From NCBI GenBank assembly GCA_001898835.1, contig MKVM01000005.1, positions 186,001-250,000 of the forward strand: a DNA stretch of 64,000 bases. The letters are read 5' to 3'. Made by a program: the position numbers and the translations under genes. The stretch is from Micrococcales bacterium 72-143. GTDB lineage: Bacteria; Actinomycetota; Actinomycetes; Actinomycetales; Microbacteriaceae. Shown piece after piece: positions 61,256 through 64,000 of the stretch. Every line of letters begins with the position of its first letter. Position 1 is the first letter of the stretch. The notes under the pieces are model-generated. The model saw only the letters and a program-made list of their open reading frames with translations. It had not been told where the DNA came from and did not search any database.

Positions 61256-62490
61256 GGCGCGCTCCCGCTGCGGGCTGCGCGGTGGGCGATCACCGCGACA
61301 CCCAGGGCGGCGAGCAGGAACATCGCCGCGAGGATCAGCCAGCCCGCGAAACCCATGCTGATCGCCGTCCAGGTGATCAGCAGCGGACCCACCATCGAGG
61401 CGATCGCGAACGTCATCGAGAACATGCCCTGGTACGCACCCGGCCGTCGCGGGTCGGCGAGCTCGAAGCTCAGCCCCCATGCGCCGCCCTGCGAGAGCAC
61501 CTCCGAGAGCGCGTGCAGCACCGAGGCCGCGACGAGCAGCACCACGGTCGCGACGAGCGGAGTGCCCGCGGCGGCACCGTAGAGCACGCAGCCGAGCGCC
61601 ATCAGCACGCCCGCGACGGCGGTGACGTTGCCTGCCCGCCGGAGGTCGTGCGTGCCCCGGGAGAGCGGCACCTGCAGGGCGATGACGAGCACCGTGTTGA
61701 CGATGAACATGATCGACACGAGGTACTCGGGCGCGACCGTGTCGTGCGCCACCCACAGCGGGATGCCGACGTTCAGCACCACGAACTGGATCGCGAACAC
61801 CGCGGCGAGGCCCGAGAACAGCAGGTAGCGGGGATCGCGCCACGGGCTCCGGCCGGCCGCGGGGACGGCATCCGCATCCGCCTCGCGCTCGGCGCGGCTC
61901 GGCGCGTCGACGCGCGCGGGCAGCCGGACCAGCAGCAGCGCGGAGGCGGCGTACGCGATCCCGCCCACGACGAGGATCGCGCGGTACGCCTCCGCCGTTC
62001 CGAGGGCGAGCGCGATCGCGCCGACGCCGGTGCCGATCGTGATGCCGATGTTCGTGACCGTGCGCAGCACCGCGCGGCTCGTGACGCGCGTCTCGGGCGA
62101 GAACGCACGCGCGATGATCGCCGAACGCACCGAGCCGTTGGTGCCGAGCGCGACCGAGACGACCGACTCGGCCACGACCGCCTGCCACAGCTCGGTGACG
62201 AGCGCCACGGACGCCAGCGCGAGGCCCGCCGCGACGACCCCGCCGACGAGCATCCAGCGCGCCGAGACGGAGTCGGCCAGGTGACCGCCGAGATACGACG
62301 CCGCGATGCCGATGCCGGACCCGATCGCGTACACGAGTGCGACCTGCTCGGCAGGCAGGCCCGCGACGAGCGAGAGGTACAGCACGACGAGCGTCAGCGA
62401 GACGCCGCGTCCGACGGTGCTGATGAGCGTCGCGACGGTGAGCGAGCGCAGCACGGGGTCGGCGAAGGTATCGCGGATGCGGGCGAACAT
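61231..62490 (-). CDS. MFS transporter
   Basis: I start at the ATG at 62490 (MFARIRDTFADPVLRSLTVAT), which has GGAGG four bases upstream. The 419-residue protein has about twelve membrane helices with the MFS loop LGGHLADSVSARWMLVGG after helix 2 and a Pro/Arg-containing central loop. It lacks a recognised substrate motif. It converges with, and overlaps by 25 bp, the siderophore-interacting gene. A role in siderophore or drug export is possible from location only; I see no iron box at its start, only a half-site-like GTTAGCCT. Confidence 0.85.
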   Translation of the reverse strand: MFARIRDTFADPVLRSLTVATLISTVGRGVSLTLVVLYLSLVAGLPAEQVALVYAIGSGIGIAASYLGGHLADSVSARWMLVGGVVAAGLALASVALVTELWQAVVAESVVSVALGTNGSVRSAIIARAFSPETRVTSRAVLRTVTNIGITIGTGVGAIALALGTAEAYRAILVVGGIAYAASALLLVRLPARVDAPSRAEREADADAVPAAGRSPWRDPRYLLFSGLAAVFAIQFVVLNVGIPLWVAHDTVAPEYLVSIMFIVNTVLVIALQVPLSRGTHDLRRAGNVTAVAGVLMALGCVLYGAAAGTPLVATVVLLVAASVLHALSEVLSQGGAWGLSFELADPRRPGAYQGMFSMTFAIASMVGPLLITWTAISMGFAGWLILAAMFLLAALGVAVIAHRAARSGSAPQEFSARP

Positions 62491-62591
62491 GAACCTCCAG
62501 GCTAACTTCCCGCGCCACATGACCTTGGTCCTACCGGCCGACGGCGAGCCGGGCTAGCTTCGAGGCGAAAGCCCACGAGAGGGAGCCCACC

Positions 62592-63083
62592 ATGACCACC
62601 ACCAGCGAATCCCGCACCGACGTCACCGTCTCCGCCCGTGCCGCGGGCCTCATCCGCCTGGTCGGCCTCGCCGGCATCGTGGGCGGCATCCTGCTCATCG
62701 TCGCGGCAGGCGCGGTATGGATCACCGTGGCGACGCAGCTGCGCGCCGAGAACATCACGATCCCCGACGACGCGATGGCGTTCCCGGGGGCGACCGTCCA
62801 GGGGCCCGTCACCGCCTACATCCAGGCCGACATCATCCAGACGCACGCCCTCGAGATGAGCGACGGCAAGACCTACGCGGAGCTCGACCGCGACGACCCG
62901 CTGCGCGCGACCGTCATGAACGCCTCGTTCCTCCGGGCCTCGCTGTTCACCTCGGTGGTCTCGTTCGGGGTGGCGCTGCTCGCCGCGGGGATGGGCGCGC
63001 TGTTCGTGCTCTTCGGCGCGAGCCTGCGCGCGCTCGTGGGCGCGCCGCGCGCCCGCGACGCGAGGCCCGTCAGCGCGGACTAG
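62592..63083 (+). CDS. Membrane protein of unknown function
   Basis: The 163-residue protein has an N-terminal membrane helix (LVGLAGIVGGILLIVAAGAVWITVA), an extracytoplasmic segment of about 65 residues (ITIPDDAMAFPGATVQGPVTAYIQADIIQTHALEMSDGKTYAELDRD), and a C-terminal helix (SVVSFGVALLAAGMGALFVLFGASL). Homologues are sometimes mislabelled as aromatic ring-opening dioxygenase in databases (from memory); no metal-binding motif supports that. Its start has a good GAGAGGGAG site. Its end overlaps the benE-like gene by 14 bp. Confidence 0.75.
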   Translation: MTTTSESRTDVTVSARAAGLIRLVGLAGIVGGILLIVAAGAVWITVATQLRAENITIPDDAMAFPGATVQGPVTAYIQADIIQTHALEMSDGKTYAELDRDDPLRATVMNASFLRASLFTSVVSFGVALLAAGMGALFVLFGASLRALVGAPRARDARPVSAD

Positions 63084-64000
63084 GCGCCGTCCTCCGGCGC
63101 GGGCGCCACGTCAGCACGAGCATCGCGACGCCGCCCACCACGAGTCCCCAGAACGCCGACCCGATCCCCGCGATGGTCACCCCCGACGCCACCACGAGGA
63201 AGGTGACGGCGGCGACGATACGGGTGGATGCCTCCTCGAGGGCGGTCGTGGCCGCCGTCGCGAAGGCCCCGAAGAGCGCGAGCCCCGCGACCGCGGTGAT
63301 GAGGATGGGCGGGCTCACCGAGACGAGCACGGTCGCTGCGCCCGCTCCGAGCCCGATCACGAGGTAGGCGACGCCCCCCGTGACCGACGCCACCCACCGG
63401 CGGTCGCGATCCGGGTGCGCGTCGGGGCCCGCCATCATCGCGGCCGTGATCGCCGCGAGGTTGAGGGTGTAGCCGCCGAACACCGAGCCGACGACGGTCG
63501 CCGCACCCGAGCTCGCGAGGATCGCCCGGGCGGGCGGATGCGGGTAGCCGAAGGTCGTGAGCACAGCGAAGCCCGGCACGTTCTGGCCGGCCATCGTGAC
63601 GACGTACAGCGGCACCCCGAGGCTCACGAGCACGGCCGGGTCGAGGCTCGGCCAGGTGACGGTGATCGTCGGCAGCAGCTGGGTTCCCGCCAGGTCGGCC
63701 GCCTCGCCGGAGACGGCCACCACGACGACCGTGACCACGACGGCGGCAGGCACCGCCCAGCGTGGCGCGAGGCGCGCGACCACGAGCCACACGACGACCA
63801 CGGGGAGCGCGAGCGCGGGCAGCTGCACCGACGCGAGCACGGGCGCGAGGCAGATGGGGAACAGGATGCCGGCGAGCATGGCGCTCGCGATGGCCTTCGG
63901 GATGCGCGTCATCGCGCGGGCGAGGGCCGGCCACAGCCCCGTGATCACGAGCAGCACCCCGCACAGCAGGAAGGCGCCCACCGCCGCGCGGTAGTCGCCC
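63070..64000 (-). CDS. benE: BenE-family benzoate/H+ symporter, 5' end outside the window
   Basis: About 310 residues of the C-terminal part are visible and the frame runs off the right edge. They contain at least nine membrane helices and the BenE features AMTRIPKAIASAMLAGILFPICLAPV, VPLYVVTMAGQNVPGFAVLTTFGYPHPPARAILASSGAATVVGSVFGGYTLNLAAITAAMMAGPDAHPD in separate loops, and GGVAYLVIGLGAG. The normal family length is about 390-400 residues, so some 80 are missing. It imports benzoate or related aromatics by proton symport. No catabolic genes are seen next to it. Confidence 0.85.
   Translation of the reverse strand, partial: GDYRAAVGAFLLCGVLLVITGLWPALARAMTRIPKAIASAMLAGILFPICLAPVLASVQLPALALPVVVVWLVVARLAPRWAVPAAVVVTVVVVAVSGEAADLAGTQLLPTITVTWPSLDPAVLVSLGVPLYVVTMAGQNVPGFAVLTTFGYPHPPARAILASSGAATVVGSVFGGYTLNLAAITAAMMAGPDAHPDRDRRWVASVTGGVAYLVIGLGAGAATVLVSVSPPILITAVAGLALFGAFATAATTALEEASTRIVAAVTFLVVASGVTIAGIGSAFWGLVVGGVAMLVLTWRPRRRTAPSPR

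Noticed and set aside
62491-62520. Iron box upstream of the MFS gene
   Set aside because: Only a half-site-like GTTAGCCT is present, with no matching second arm.
62592-63083. Annotation as an aromatic ring-opening dioxygenase because of the benE neighbour
   Set aside because: The protein is two membrane helices around a short loop with no metal ligands or dioxygenase motif.

Overview
The window is high-GC (roughly 70% by eye) DNA from an actinobacterium, most likely a member of Microbacteriaceae. The evidence is the gene order rplU-rpmA-obgE-proB-proA-nadD-rsfS beside rne, the ileS-folC-DUF4233-ndk block with a translational-type T-box, the DUF4192, DUF4031 and VKOR/DsbA-like genes, DtxR-type iron boxes, and family-type palindromic repeats (TTTCGATACGC...CTACTCAACCAGCGG). 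Many genes have a TANNNT hexamer exactly 12 to 7 bases before the start codon, the hallmark of leaderless mRNAs. No genome or taxonomy search was possible, so the family assignment is inference.

Region 1 (1-11000) is an accessory, probably anti-phage, island with more mixed base composition. It holds the tail of a gene feeding into an MmeI-like DNA methyltransferase and a TIGR02391-family protein, then an oppositely oriented unknown gene coupled to an XRE-ImmA/IrrE protein. Next come a DUF2075 ATPase that has lost its N-terminal part at a sharp junction near 6054-6068, an orphan RHH-like protein, and a RecQ helicase fused to a phosphoribosyltransferase domain coupled to a DprA-like protein. 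This last pair resembles ShosTA with an added helicase and is the best candidate for an unusual system.

Region 2 (11000-17900) mixes core and accessory genes: an exonuclease-BRCT protein, DUF4192, a YefM/RelE pair, an alpha/beta hydrolase with its MarR/GbsR regulator, two 150-bp REPIN-like palindromes, a tandem crcB pair behind a probable fluoride riboswitch, and an RHH/MazF pair.

Region 3 (17900-28600) has an iron-box-preceded irtAB-type siderophore importer with its reductase domain fused to IrtA. It ends in a 166-bp inverted-repeat element. An AhpD-like gene and divergent MocR regulator, a PfkB kinase, a flavin monooxygenase, a pyrimidine-dimer glycosylase, a MarC protein and tRNA-Ala(GGC) follow.

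Region 4 (28600-53300) is housekeeping: rsfS, nadD, proAB, obgE, rpmA, rplU, rne, a VKOR/DsbA-like oxidative folding pair, ndk, folC, ileS with T-box, a GntR/DUF1648 operon with a clear operator, and valS. A stretch of about 355 bp within ileS has clearly lower GC than the rest.

Region 5 (53300-64000) has a methyltransferase and an M3 oligopeptidase transcribed divergently from mirror-image promoters. A second iron-regulated locus follows: binding protein, two permeases, ATPase and siderophore-interacting reductase under two iron boxes, with an MFS transporter facing it. The window ends within a benE-like transporter. No siderophore synthesis genes are visible, so the two importers may serve foreign siderophores or ones made elsewhere.
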